In this document: piece by piece, positions 55,464 to 63,734 of the stretch | Numbering within the stretch: position 1 is the first letter of the stretch | Layout of the letters: every line of letters starts with the position of its first letter | Assembly: GCF_900114135.1 (NCBI RefSeq) | Contig: NZ_FORY01000005.1 | Coordinates: forward strand, 62,001 to 126,000 | From: Celeribacter halophilus | GTDB taxonomy: Bacteria; Pseudomonadota; Alphaproteobacteria; Rhodobacterales; Rhodobacteraceae | Reading direction: 5' to 3' | DNA length: 64,000 nucleotides | Translations under genes and position numbers: made by a program | Notes under the pieces: model-generated | What the model was told of the DNA's origin: nothing | What the model saw: the letters and a program-made list of their open reading frames with translations, nothing else | Databases searched by the model: none

Positions 55464-56654
55464 TTACTGGCGGATCGCAGTCAGGTTGGTTTCAACCTTC
55501 ACCGCAAAGCCTACGGTGCTTTCATCCTCATACCCTGCGCCCATGCCGAAATCCCGACGGTCCAGAACAGTCGTGCCCGTCATCCGTGCGGCCTCCCCCT
55601 CTATCTCCAGATCAAAGGCGAGGGTCACCGGCACCTCTTGTCCCACCAGCGTAAGCATCCCCACCGCCTCATGCGCAGCGTCATCAACGCGCGAAATCTC
55701 GCCCTCGAACTGCGCCGTGCTGAAATTCTCCGTGTCGAAGAACTCCGGCCCCTTGGCCTGATCCGTTACAGCGCCCAGCGTCAAGGAAGTTGTGTCGATC
55801 GTCACCGTCACCTCGCCAGTCCCGCTCTCCTCATCATAGGCGATGGCCGCTGACCAGTTGTCAAAACGCCCTTCAACCGCCGCGCCCATCTGCTGCACGG
55901 AAATCGTCAGACTGCCATCCTCCACACGCCAGACAGGCAGATCAGAGGCAAGCTGCGCCTGTTCAACTGGCGCTGCGGCCCCCTCAGCCCTCTCGGGGAC
56001 AGGGGCAACAAAAGGCACCGCCACGACAGCGGCCCAGATCATCAATCCGGCCAAAGCAGGCCACAAGGCGACATGTCCCGCGTCCGGACTGCCCGCTTCT
56101 ACGCCTTTGAGCATCCGCGCCAGCACACCATCCTTTTCGATCACCGCGTGCTTCAGCGCCCCCGCCACATGCAGCGCAACCGCGACATAAATCACCCGAG
56201 CCGCAAGGCCATGCACTGCTCCGGCCATATACGCCACGCCCTCCGACTTCGGTACAAAGGGCAGCCCCTGCCCGAACGGCCAGAGGATCGGCGCGAACCC
56301 GCTTTCCGCCGCATGCATCACCCAGCCCGACAGGGGCATGACGAGAATCGCGCCGTAGAGCATCCAGTGGATCATCTCGGCCAGAAAGGTCTCCGCCTTG
56401 CGCTCCGGATGAACCGGCTCCGGCTTCGGCTGGCTCACCGCCCAAACCACCCGCAGCACCGCAAGCGCGAACACAGTGACGCCGATGGTTTTGTGAACGG
56501 AATATAGCGTTTGCAACCACCCCGCCGTGTCGGCGGTGCGAGCGGTGTTTTCCCCGACCAGCCCCAATGCGATGTTAAAGAGAATCAAAACCGCGACGGA
56601 CCAGTGGAAAAAGCGCGCGACGGCGCCATAGCGGGTGGCTGTGTTGTTGAGCAT
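55464..56654 (-). CDS. Cytochrome b561 fused to a YceI domain
   Basis: A 396-residue fusion. Residues about 5-180 form a four-helix b561-type heme domain with His in RFFHWSVAVL, YSVHKTIG, EMIHWMLYG, AVHGLAARV and VALHVAGALKH, enough for two b hemes. A fifth helix (about 193-212, LWPALAGLMIWAAVVAVPFV) leads to the periplasmic YceI domain (about 225-396), which contains WSAAIAYDEESGTGEVTV and ends TVGFAVKVETNLT. Electron transfer between a membrane quinol and a YceI-bound quinone-like ligand is a reasonable guess. ATG 56654 (MLNNTATRYG) is used; an extension to 56930 would run into the rimO promoter. Confidence 0.9.
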   Translation of the reverse strand: MLNNTATRYGAVARFFHWSVAVLILFNIALGLVGENTARTADTAGWLQTLYSVHKTIGVTVFALAVLRVVWAVSQPKPEPVHPERKAETFLAEMIHWMLYGAILVMPLSGWVMHAAESGFAPILWPFGQGLPFVPKSEGVAYMAGAVHGLAARVIYVAVALHVAGALKHAVIEKDGVLARMLKGVEAGSPDAGHVALWPALAGLMIWAAVVAVPFVAPVPERAEGAAAPVEQAQLASDLPVWRVEDGSLTISVQQMGAAVEGRFDNWSAAIAYDEESGTGEVTVTIDTTSLTLGAVTDQAKGPEFFDTENFSTAQFEGEISRVDDAAHEAVGMLTLVGQEVPVTLAFDLEIEGEAARMTGTTVLDRRDFGMGAGYEDESTVGFAVKVETNLTAIRQ

Positions 56655-56793
56655 GGGGCAACCTGATTTGTGCAATAATCTTCTGTAGCTTACCCGAATT
56701 TCACGCATTCCGTATCGCAAAGCCACGCACAGAGACTGTGCAGCCACACGAAAGCGTCTTTTCCGAACCCGTCTTTCGGAGTATATCGCGCCA

Positions 56794-58203
56794 ATGAGCC
56801 AGAACCCGCCAAACCTCCGCCCCGACCTCGCGCCCCAGCCGGTTTTCAACGCCAATCCCCGCAGCGACCAGCCGACCATCGGCATGGTGTCGCTCGGATG
56901 CCCAAAAGCCTTGGTGGATAGTGAACGCATCCTGACGCGCCTACGCGCCGAGGGCTACCAGATCAGCGCCGATTACGCGGGCGCGGATGCGGTGGTGGTG
57001 AACACCTGCGGCTTTCTGGACTCAGCCAAGGCCGAAAGCCTTGAGGCCATTGGCGAAGCCTTGCAGGAAAACGGCAAGGTGATCGTCACCGGATGTCTGG
57101 GCGCGGAGCCGGATTACATCACCGGCGTCCACCCCAAGGTTCTGGCCGTCACCGGACCGCATCAATATGAACAAGTGCTCGACGCCGTGCACGGGGCCGT
57201 GCCGCCTGCGCCCGATCCTTTCGTCGACCTCCTACCCGCCTCCGGTGTCAAACTCACGCCGCGCCATTTCAGCTACCTCAAGATTTCCGAGGGCTGCAAC
57301 CACGCCTGCAAATTCTGCATCATCCCCGACATGCGCGGAAAACTGGCAAGCCGCCCCGCCCATGCGGTGCTGCGCGAGGCCGAGAAACTCGTGCAAGCCG
57401 GCGTCAAGGAGTTGCTGGTGATCTCGCAGGACACCTCCGCCTACGGGCTGGACCGGCGCTACTCCACCCACGACTGGAAGGGCGAGGAGATCCGCAGCCA
57501 TATCACCGATCTGTCGCGCGAACTGGGCCGGCTGGCCCCCGCTGATGATCTCTGGGTGCGGCTGCACTACGTCTACCCCTACCCCCATGTGCGCGACCTC
57601 ATCCCGCTCATGGCCGACACATCAAACGCGGTGCTGCCCTATCTTGACATCCCGTTCCAGCACGCCCACCCCGCCACGCTCAAACGCATGGCGCGTCCGG
57701 CGGCCTCGGCCAAGGTGCTCGACGAAATCAAAGCATGGCGCGACATCTGCCCCGACATCACGCTGCGCTCGACCTTCATTGTCGGCTACCCCGGTGAAAC
57801 GGAAGAGGAATTCCAGTATCTTCTCGACTGGATGGACGAAGCGCAACTGGATCGCGTCGGCTGCTTCCAATACGAAAACGTGGCCGGCGCGCGCTCGAAC
57901 GCCCTGCCCGATCACGTCCCCGCTGAACTGAAACAAGAGCGCTGGGACCGGTTCATGGAGAAAGCACAGGCGATTTCCGAAGCCAAACTGGAAGCCAAGG
58001 TCGGCACGATTCAGCAGGTGATCGTGGACGACATCGACGAAGACGGGATTGCGACGTGTCGCACCAAGGCCGACGCGCCGGAGATTGACGGGAACCTGTT
58101 TATCGACGAGGGGACTGAAGGGCTGTCCGTTGGGGATTTGGTGACGGTAGAAGTGGATGAGGCTGGGGAGTATGATTTGTGGGGAGGCTTGACGAAAGCC
58201 TAA
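56794..58203 (+). CDS. rimO: Ribosomal protein S12 methylthiotransferase RimO
   Basis: A 469-residue radical SAM enzyme that adds a methylthio group to the conserved Asp of S12. An N-terminal UPF0004 domain ([18 protein letters not shown], with Cys ligands including TCGFLDSA) precedes the radical SAM CxxxCxxC in [14 protein letters not shown] (about 167-180). The C-terminal TRAM domain covers about 400-467. The [12 protein letters not shown] sequence distinguishes RimO from MiaB. The start at 56794 follows the b561 gene divergently. Confidence 0.95.
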   Translation: MSQNPPNLRPDLAPQPVFNANPRSDQPTIGMVSLGCPKALVDSERILTRLRAEGYQISADYAGADAVVVNTCGFLDSAKAESLEAIGEALQENGKVIVTGCLGAEPDYITGVHPKVLAVTGPHQYEQVLDAVHGAVPPAPDPFVDLLPASGVKLTPRHFSYLKISEGCNHACKFCIIPDMRGKLASRPAHAVLREAEKLVQAGVKELLVISQDTSAYGLDRRYSTHDWKGEEIRSHITDLSRELGRLAPADDLWVRLHYVYPYPHVRDLIPLMADTSNAVLPYLDIPFQHAHPATLKRMARPAASAKVLDEIKAWRDICPDITLRSTFIVGYPGETEEEFQYLLDWMDEAQLDRVGCFQYENVAGARSNALPDHVPAELKQERWDRFMEKAQAISEAKLEAKVGTIQQVIVDDIDEDGIATCRTKADAPEIDGNLFIDEGTEGLSVGDLVTVEVDEAGEYDLWGGLTKA

Positions 58204-58254
58204 TTCTACAGATTACTTCCAGGAGCCAACACCAGAAACAAACATGCTAGCCAG

Positions 58255-58725
58255 CTATTTATCCGCCTCCGGTTTCTCGCCATTTTGTTTGCGAGAAACC
58301 AAATGGCTGACTGCGTCAATTAGGCGTGAGAAGCCAACACTTCCGCCTTGTGTGACTGCATAAAACAGAGCCAAACCGACAATAACCCAAAATCCTGTTC
58401 CCTTGAAAACCGCTAGGCCAAGTATGCCCAACACTGCGATGGCGGCAACAACAGACAAGCCCACGCCAGCATATGCCTGAAACCTACCGAATTTAAAGCG
58501 AGACTCTCGCTCTTCTTTTGCATGCTCTTCGGACGCTTCGTTCATACGCTTCACGAAACCAGGATCATGCTTTTCAATTTCAGCAATGAGCAAATCAGGC
58601 CGGTCAGTATAATTACTGACCAGTGCCAAAAACGTTTGCCTTAGAGAAGGGTCTTCAAGAGCCTCATTAAGAGGAGGGAGAACTTCTCCCTCTTGGCCCT
58701 CTGATGCATCGTCATTCAACGTCAT
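58255..58725 (-). CDS. Two-helix membrane protein resembling DUF2335, AT-rich
   Basis: A 156-residue protein. The N-terminal half is soluble and acidic, with KHDPGFVKRMNEASEEHAKE (about 51-70). A basic patch ESRFKFGRFQ follows, then two membrane helices (about 86-107 and 111-130) and a soluble tail. The pattern of a helical amphipathic stretch plus paired helices recalls DUF2335, but I am not sure. The DNA is AT-richer than rimO. It overlaps the upstream gene by 14 bp, so both belong to one unit. Confidence 0.6.
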   Translation of the reverse strand: MTLNDDASEGQEGEVLPPLNEALEDPSLRQTFLALVSNYTDRPDLLIAEIEKHDPGFVKRMNEASEEHAKEERESRFKFGRFQAYAGVGLSVVAAIAVLGILGLAVFKGTGFWVIVGLALFYAVTQGGSVGFSRLIDAVSHLVSRKQNGEKPEADK

Positions 58726-58960
58726 CCATCCTATCTGCGGAGCTAGGCAACATCTTTACTAACGCACGATGCAAACGAAATGGAATCTCCTGAAACTCTA
58801 TGGCGCGCGTATCGATACTCAATCGCTCCCACACATTTTCAACTTCAAGCGGGTCAACTGTGACAACGGCATGGAACATCGGCTTAAACGCAGAACTCCG
58901 CCTCCACGAATGATGGGAGGCACGAATCTTGTGCGAAGCCTGTTTGGTAGCAATAGACAT
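58712..58960 (-). CDS. Small hypothetical protein, AT-rich, coupled to the membrane gene
   Basis: An 82-residue protein that I do not recognise. It has a basic N-terminus (MSIATKQASHKIRASHHSWRRSSAFK), a strand-like FHAVVTVDPLEVENVWERL and an acidic end (RMDDVE). There is no signal or membrane helix. AGGAGAA lies at good distance before ATG 58960; the longer frame to 59014 has no site. It overlaps the membrane-protein gene by 14 bp. The pair looks like an acquired two-gene module, but its role is unknown. Confidence 0.55.
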   Translation of the reverse strand: MSIATKQASHKIRASHHSWRRSSAFKPMFHAVVTVDPLEVENVWERLSIDTRAIEFQEIPFRLHRALVKMLPSSADRMDDVE

Positions 58961-59116
58961 GTGTGTTCTCCTGTTCGCATTCATTTGACACAGCTCTGGA
59001 CATTTTGTCCACACGTTTCAAATCAGCAGAGCTTACCGACTGCTGCATAAGTGATATGAAAATTACCATGGAAAGTTTAAAGTAGACTTAACCAAGAGGT
59101 GAACAAGTGTGAAGCC

Positions 59117-59509
59117 ATGCTCAAAAATTACAAAGACCTGCTCGCCGCGGCCCATGAGGTGATCGAGACGATCCCGACAGAGAACGCCATTGCCCTGCTC
59201 CAAGACGACAGCGTCCGCTTTGTCGATCTCAGGGACCGGCGCGAGTTGGAGCGGGAGGGGCGGATTCCCGGTGCGTTCCACTGTCCGCGCGGGATGCTGG
59301 AGTTCTGGATTGATCCGGAAAGCCCGTATTACAAGCCCGTGTTCGGCGAAGACAAGAAATTCGTGTTCTATTGCGCCTCGGCGTGGCGGTCGGCTCTGGC
59401 GACCCAGACCTGTGTGCAGATGGGCTTTGAATCAGTGGCCCATGTGGCGGGCGGGTTTACCGCGTGGAAAATGCACGGCGGCCCTGTCGAAGAGGTAGAA
59501 TCGCACTAA
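59117..59509 (+). CDS. Rhodanese-like sulfurtransferase
   Basis: A 130-residue single-domain rhodanese. The N-terminal helix is followed by VRFVDLRDRRELEREGRIPGA (about 33-53), and the active-site loop is FYCASAWRSA with the persulfide Cys near position 86. CASAWRS is a six-residue loop of the thiosulfate sulfurtransferase type. The start is uncertain: ATG 59117 is used, but GTG 59099 is in frame with an AGAGG near it. The DCC-family gene follows 9 bp later, so the two are probably co-transcribed. Confidence 0.85.
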   Translation: MLKNYKDLLAAAHEVIETIPTENAIALLQDDSVRFVDLRDRRELEREGRIPGAFHCPRGMLEFWIDPESPYYKPVFGEDKKFVFYCASAWRSALATQTCVQMGFESVAHVAGGFTAWKMHGGPVEEVESH

Positions 59510-59518
59510 CTCTGTGTC

Positions 59519-59908
59519 ATGAATGACGCAAACCCCGAACCAAACACCAAAGTTCTCTACAACGACCAATGTCCGGTGTGTTCCTACGAGATCACCCATT
59601 ACAAAGGCTATTCAGAACGCTGCGATTTGCCGATCCGGTTTGACGATCTGAACACGGAAGCGGCGCACTGGGGAATGGATGCGGATGTGGCCGCGCAAAG
59701 GCTTTATGTCGAAAAGGATGGACAACTTTTGTCGGGCATGCCGGCGTTTCGGGCGCTTTGGACCGAGATGCCGCGCTATCGTTTGTTGGCGCGTGTGACG
59801 GGATGGCCTCTGGTGCGGCCTTTGTCGGAGCTTGCCTATGACCGCGTACTGGCGCCGCTCATCTATCGCTGGCACAAACGACGGCAGGCCCGAGGCGTCA
59901 GCGCTTAG
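59519..59908 (+). CDS. DCC family thiol-disulfide oxidoreductase (DUF393)
   Basis: A 129-residue protein of the DUF393 or DCC family, named after the motif DxxCPxC, seen here as YNDQCPVCSYEI (C19 and C22). The thioredoxin-like fold continues with RFDDLNTEAAHWGM, then LYVEKDGQLLSGMPAFRALW, which is conserved. It follows the rhodanese gene, and a shared role in thiol chemistry is likely but not shown. The last four bases overlap the convergent IMPACT-domain gene. Confidence 0.85.
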   Translation: MNDANPEPNTKVLYNDQCPVCSYEITHYKGYSERCDLPIRFDDLNTEAAHWGMDADVAAQRLYVEKDGQLLSGMPAFRALWTEMPRYRLLARVTGWPLVRPLSELAYDRVLAPLIYRWHKRRQARGVSA

Positions 59909-60255
59909 CAACGCTCCAGATAATAGCGCACCGCGTCCTGCACATGGCGGAAGCGGTCGCCGCCCAAGTGTTTGCCCCCATACCAGCGTGTCACCACGAC
60001 GATCTGGCCGGTCACAGAGGCGCGCTCCAGCATGCGCAAGATCACCATCCCCGCGCCGCTTTCGCCATCATCATTCTTGAGCGGCATCCCGTCAGGCAGA
60101 AGAACGCCCCATGTGTTGTGGGTGGCTTTGGCGAATTTCTTCTTGCGGCAAAGCTCTTTGAGAAAGGCTTTCGCCTCCGCCTCCGAGCCACAAGGCCCGC
60201 CGGAGACCGCATATTTCGAACCGCGGTCGGATATGATGCCGTCATAAATCTGCAT
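59905..60255 (-). CDS. IMPACT/YigZ N-terminal domain protein (UPF0029)
   Basis: A 116-residue protein with only the IMPACT domain. It has DRGSKYAVSGGPCGSEAEAKAFL at the N-terminus, THNTWGVLLPDG and GESGAGMVILRMLERA in the middle, and VVVTRWYGGKHLGGDRF near the C-terminus. It lacks the C-terminal domain of the roughly 200-residue E. coli YigZ. The role is unclear; eukaryotic IMPACT is a translation regulator. Its 3' end overlaps the DCC gene by 4 bp. Confidence 0.85.
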   Translation of the reverse strand: MQIYDGIISDRGSKYAVSGGPCGSEAEAKAFLKELCRKKKFAKATHNTWGVLLPDGMPLKNDDGESGAGMVILRMLERASVTGQIVVVTRWYGGKHLGGDRFRHVQDAVRYYLERC

Positions 60256-60370
60256 GGGCCGTGTATAGACCCAAAGCAGGGCGCGGAAAAATCGAAAACT
60301 CAGGCATCAAGACAGGGCTGGCGCGGCTCATCTCTCGCACGCCGCTTTCACAGCTATGCCTGTCGCGGCG

Positions 60371-60649
60371 TCACTCCGCCACCAACTGGTTTTGCACCGC
60401 CCGCACATAGTTGAGTTCTTGCGTATTCAGGCAATAGTCGGGCGTCTGTTCCTGAGGTCCCTGATGGTCGAGCATCCAGAGGATACAGGCGTCATGCTTT
60501 GTGCATTCGCCGCAACGGGTCTCCATATCTGCCAGTTCCTGCGGCGAGATTTCACCGGAGGTGGCGGCACGAACCACATCGGCACCGAGCCGTTCCGCCA
60601 TGCCATGCATCAGGCACGCTGTGCCGGGGCGAGGAAGGGTGTCTGTCAT
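60371..60649 (-). CDS. DUF6455 family protein, copy 2
   Basis: A 92-residue protein of DUF6455, a small Rhodobacterales family. An N-terminal helix (HGMAERLGADVVRAATSG) is followed by CxxC with a third Cys (RCGECTKHDACILWML) and a fourth in PDYCLNTQEL. Four Cys spaced C-x2-C-x5-C-x17-C could bind zinc, iron or an Fe-S cluster. It is 54 bp downstream of its paralogue, and both probably answer to the FNR box at 61039. Confidence 0.82.
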   Translation of the reverse strand: MTDTLPRPGTACLMHGMAERLGADVVRAATSGEISPQELADMETRCGECTKHDACILWMLDHQGPQEQTPDYCLNTQELNYVRAVQNQLVAE

Positions 60650-60703
60650 CGTATCGTCCTCCTTGTTGCGAGAGAGCCGGCCCGAGGGCGGCCCTGTCAG
60701 GTC

Positions 60704-60973
60704 TCACTCCGCCGCAAGGCGGGCAAGCTCGTTTCTGTTGCGGCAAAAATCGGGAGCGCTCGGGGCCTTGTCACCCGCCTGCGCCAAGCGGTCGAGAAAG
60801 GTGACACAGGCTTCAGGCGCTGTGCAGCCCTGACAGCGGTGAACGCGGTTGCGGACCTCCGTCTCCGACGGGTCTTCGCCGCGTTGTGCGCGTTCCGTCA
60901 AATCCACACCCAAAGCATCCGCCATACGCTCAACGAGGCGGGCGTGGGCTTCATAGGTTCCGAACTTCATCAT
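60704..60973 (-). CDS. DUF6455 family protein, copy 1
   Basis: An 89-residue paralogue of the next gene, with the same plan: helix LVERMADALGVDLTERAQRG, cysteines in HRCQGCTAPEACVTFLDRL and a fourth in PDFCRNRNELARL. Apart from the Cys frame the two are well diverged. A GGAG lies six bases before ATG 60973. It is the first gene downstream of a perfect FNR/FnrL-type box, so expression at low oxygen is likely. The molecular role is unknown. Confidence 0.82.
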   Translation of the reverse strand: MMKFGTYEAHARLVERMADALGVDLTERAQRGEDPSETEVRNRVHRCQGCTAPEACVTFLDRLAQAGDKAPSAPDFCRNRNELARLAAE

Positions 60974-61038
60974 GACAGGCTCCGATCTGCATTCCCATGT
61001 CCTGCAAAAAGCAGATCATGGCCGCAGCGGGCGCCTCT

Positions 61039-61052
61039 TTGATCCTGATCAA
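61039..61052 (-). promoter_or_regulatory. Perfect FNR/FnrL box upstream of the DUF6455 pair
   Basis: TTGATCCTGATCAA matches the FNR-type consensus TTGAT-N4-ATCAA at all ten specified positions. It lies 66 bp before ATG 60973 and after the Hint gene, so the DUF6455 pair is the likely target. The distance suits an activator site near -41.5, although the -10 is not clear. Confidence 0.75.
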
Positions 61053-61138
61053 ATACGCCAACGGGGGCGGTTTTCGGACCCTTCAGCCCCCGCCCCCGCG
61101 CAATTTCTTGGCAGTTTGTGCAGTTTTTTCTAAATCTG

Positions 61139-62170
61139 TCAGGCCGCGTTGCTGAAAAGGGCAGCTTCCCTGCCTCGAATCTCCGCCCGCGCCAGACGGG
61201 GCCGCGCCTCATCACCGAACAGTCGCAAATGCGGGAAAATGCGGAAAAGCTCGTCGCGGGTGGCCTGCTCAAGCATGGAGACTGCGGTCGCGCCCGGATA
61301 GAAGCTTTCGGACACCAAGCCACAGCTGTCGAGCAACTCGTGCCGGTTGAACATCACATGCACATAGGTCACTTCGGTCATCTCGGTCTTCTGGCGAATG
61401 TTCCCGCCATTGACCAACCGGTGCGCAGGGACCAGCGCCTCTTCGAGACCGGCGTAAAGCTCGACAGAATGGCCCGTCACGAGCACACGATGCTGCGGAG
61501 AGACACAGACGGGCTGGCTCGGAGCATCCGCCCCCAGAGCACCTTTCTGGATTTCGATCGGAGCAAGATCAGGGGCGCGGGTCAGATCAACGCGGCTTTT
61601 CCCGACCCAACGCACGGGCTGCATCCCGTGATCAGCGGTCCAGACCAGATCGCCGGGGCTCAAGTCCTCAACGGCCTGTAGCCCAGACGCCGTGCGCATC
61701 ATAGTGCCAGCGGCAAAGCATACGGCTTCCTCGTCAACGGCGTCCGCAACGTCAGAAACTTGCAACAGCCCGTCATTGTTCCCTGTATTCTGTGTCGCAA
61801 CCTCATCATCAACGGTATATACCATGGTACTATCCAAAAGCCCGCCAAGATCAAGGATATACCCGTTCTGAAACAGTACATGCTCATCACCGGCACCCAG
61901 ATCTTGATATGCATCATGCGCAGGGTTCATATAGTCGGCAACCACGTTCCCATCAGAATTAATGAGCCGCCAGAATTGTCCATTGGTAAAGGTGTCCGAA
62001 GCGTTCTGATAAACTTCAAGATAGTAAATATTCTCAGAGGTGCCCAGCGCCTCCACTCCGGAGACGGTCAAAACCGCATCCTCTCCATTGCCCTGCAGAG
62101 AGGCACTCGTATAGGTGCCAATCATATCCCCAGATATTGCGTACATGTTTTCGGTGATTTCTACAGCCAT
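61139..62170 (-). CDS. Hint-domain (Hedgehog/intein-type) protein
   Basis: A 343-residue protein. Residues 1-145 are an acidic, beta-rich section with no signal peptide that I can see. Residues about 148-300 form a Hint_2-type domain: its nucleophile is C151 in AVCFAAGTMMRT, followed by the DLSPGDLVWTADHGMQPVRWVG fold segment and SPQHRVLV (H227), which corresponds to the conserved His of block B. Hint domains cleave themselves or splice; in Rhodobacterales such proteins are often linked to secreted RTX-like material. Whether this one is active is open. It is transcribed alone. Confidence 0.85.
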   Translation of the reverse strand: MAVEITENMYAISGDMIGTYTSASLQGNGEDAVLTVSGVEALGTSENIYYLEVYQNASDTFTNGQFWRLINSDGNVVADYMNPAHDAYQDLGAGDEHVLFQNGYILDLGGLLDSTMVYTVDDEVATQNTGNNDGLLQVSDVADAVDEEAVCFAAGTMMRTASGLQAVEDLSPGDLVWTADHGMQPVRWVGKSRVDLTRAPDLAPIEIQKGALGADAPSQPVCVSPQHRVLVTGHSVELYAGLEEALVPAHRLVNGGNIRQKTEMTEVTYVHVMFNRHELLDSCGLVSESFYPGATAVSMLEQATRDELFRIFPHLRLFGDEARPRLARAEIRGREAALFSNAA

Positions 62171-62534
62171 CGGACACCCTTCCTACGCTAATCGATCTAC
62201 AAATTAAGGTTAACCACCGGTTATCTCGCGGTTTTCAACCTAAATGTGTCAAAATAAAGGCAGAGTTTTGTCTGCATCGTGGAGCCACCAAAAACAGCCC
62301 GCACAGGCCGCATGACATCGCGTAAACTTTCCCTCTCCAGCGCCCGAAATTCCGTGATTGGAGGGCTAAAGCACAGATTTTCGGCAAATCCACCGCACAA
62401 CATATCGGTGTTATCCACCTTTTCGAATCAACCTCCGTCCACCATCCTGCACGGTCGCCCTCTCCCTCGCCAGAAAGCATCCGCGCCCGTTTTACCGGCT
62501 TTGCTTTTGTCGAAACTGCGCGTAGCATCTCTCT
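62171..62534. other. Intergenic stretch with no recognised gene
   Basis: The divergent spacer of the Hint gene and the small gene at 62535. The first 90 bp are AT-rich (CAAATTAAGGTTAACC and CAAAATAAAGGCAG) and probably hold the Hint promoter. A small minus-strand frame at 62221-62418 exists but lacks a good ribosome site. I see no RNA fold. Confidence 0.5.
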
Positions 62535-62774
62535 ATGTTTACCATAGAACACGAATTCGACGCGACCGTCGTCACCATCGTGGATGAGGGCGAAGCACCT
62601 CTTCAGGACGATGTCATCATCTCGGCCTTCGCGGAATGCGTCACGGTCGAGCAACACGACACGCGCACCGACCGCACCCACAAGATCACCTTCTCGCTAC
62701 AACAGTTGCGCGATCTCGGGGCCGCTCTGGACTTGCCGGAGGGGGCCTACCGGCTCACTGCGCCCGACGACTAG
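62535..62774 (+). CDS. Small conserved hypothetical protein (79 aa)
   Basis: A 79-residue acidic soluble protein of unknown function: MFTIEHEFDATVVTIVDEG, a middle ECVTVEQHDTRTDRTHKITF and an amphipathic end with LQQLRDLGAALDLPEGAYRL. The two clear beta-strand halves and absence of signal suggest a small cytoplasmic fold. Similar short proteins occur in Rhodobacterales genomes, as I recall. No strong ribosome site is seen before ATG 62535. It is convergent with the DUF167 gene. Confidence 0.55.
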   Translation: MFTIEHEFDATVVTIVDEGEAPLQDDVIISAFAECVTVEQHDTRTDRTHKITFSLQQLRDLGAALDLPEGAYRLTAPDD

Positions 62775-62804
62775 CCATCTACGCCAAGGGCCGTCCTGCC
62801 GCGA

Positions 62805-63074
62805 TCAATCCGCGTCCAAGCGAAACACCTTGTCCCGCGATGTCGTCCCGCGCACCAGCGTGAGCGCAGATTTCGGACGCCCCATAGCCTTGGCCAGAAG
62901 TTTAATCACATCTTTCGTGGCCTTGCCGCTTTCGGGCACGGTGGTCACATAGACCCGCACCTGCCCGTCTTCCACCACCACGACATTGCGCGAGGCCTTG
63001 GGCGTCACCCGCACCGCGAGATGCCCCCCGTCCAGCGCCTGTTCCAGCGCAGCTTTCAATTCCGTCTTGTCCAT
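62805..63074 (-). CDS. DUF167 (YggU family) protein
   Basis: An 89-residue protein of the DUF167 family. The conserved core is LAVRVTPKASRN near the N-terminus, VRVYVTTVPESGKATKDVIKLLAKAMG in the middle and ALTLVRGTTSRDKVFRLD at the end, in which SGKAT and GTTSRDK are typical. The function is unknown, although the fold is small and alpha/beta. ATG 63074 is used because an AGAGAGG sequence lies close by; an ATG at 63089 is possible. It is divergent from the nitroreductase gene. Confidence 0.88.
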   Translation of the reverse strand: MDKTELKAALEQALDGGHLAVRVTPKASRNVVVVEDGQVRVYVTTVPESGKATKDVIKLLAKAMGRPKSALTLVRGTTSRDKVFRLDAD

Positions 63075-63155
63075 GCCTCTCTTTACCATGTGAACGGTTG
63101 AATTCACCGGCAAAAATGACGACATGAAACAGGAACCGAAGATGAAAGGTCGCAC

Positions 63156-63734
63156 ATGCCTGTTCCCAACCCTGCCGCGCTCGAATTTCTCCTCACCCGC
63201 CGCTCCCGCCCCGCCAAGACGCTCGCCGCACCTGTGCCGGATCGTCAGGAACTGACAACTTTGCTCACGGCAGCCGCGCGCACGCCCGATCATGGCAAGC
63301 TGGAGCCGTGGCGGTTCATCGTGCTGGAGAAAGCGGCGCTGACGCGGTTGTCCGAACGGATCAGACCTTTGGCGGACAAGCTCGGGATCGACGCCGACAA
63401 GGTCGAGAAAGCCTATCGCCAATATGCGGATGCCGATCTGGCCGTCGCGGTGGTGTTCTCTCCGAAAGACAGCGAAAAAGTGCCCCATAGAGAACAGCTT
63501 TATTCTGCCGGTGCGGTCTGTCTCTCGCTTCTCAATGCGGCCTTGGCGGCGGGCTGGGGGGCAAACTGGCTTTCCGGCTGGGCCTCCCACGACCGGTCCT
63601 TCTGTGAAGACGGGCTAGGCCTTGCCCCCCATGAGAGCATCGCGGGTTTCATCCATATCGGCACAGAAACCGTCGCCCCGCCGGAGCGCCCGCGCCCCAA
63701 CCTTGAGCAGATCGTCGAATGGGTGTCCGAATAA
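63156..63734 (+). CDS. Nitroreductase family protein (YdjA-like)
   Basis: A 192-residue flavoprotein of the short nitroreductase group. FMN-binding features are LEFLLTRRSRPAKTL (about 9-23; RRS), ARTPDHGKLEPWRFIVL (about 41-57) and the C-terminal GWGANWLSGWASHD, then GFIHIGT. The size and RTPDHGKLEPWRF match YdjA. It likely reduces nitro or enone compounds with NAD(P)H. The stop overlaps the next start by one base (TAATG at 63732-63736). Confidence 0.9.
   Translation: MPVPNPAALEFLLTRRSRPAKTLAAPVPDRQELTTLLTAAARTPDHGKLEPWRFIVLEKAALTRLSERIRPLADKLGIDADKVEKAYRQYADADLAVAVVFSPKDSEKVPHREQLYSAGAVCLSLLNAALAAGWGANWLSGWASHDRSFCEDGLGLAPHESIAGFIHIGTETVAPPERPRPNLEQIVEWVSE

Noticed and set aside
62221-62418. 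A 65-codon minus-strand frame in the spacer near the Hint gene
   Set aside because: It starts at a GTG with GGAGG 14 bases away and shows no signal or known motif. It overlaps a probable promoter region. Kept as spacer.
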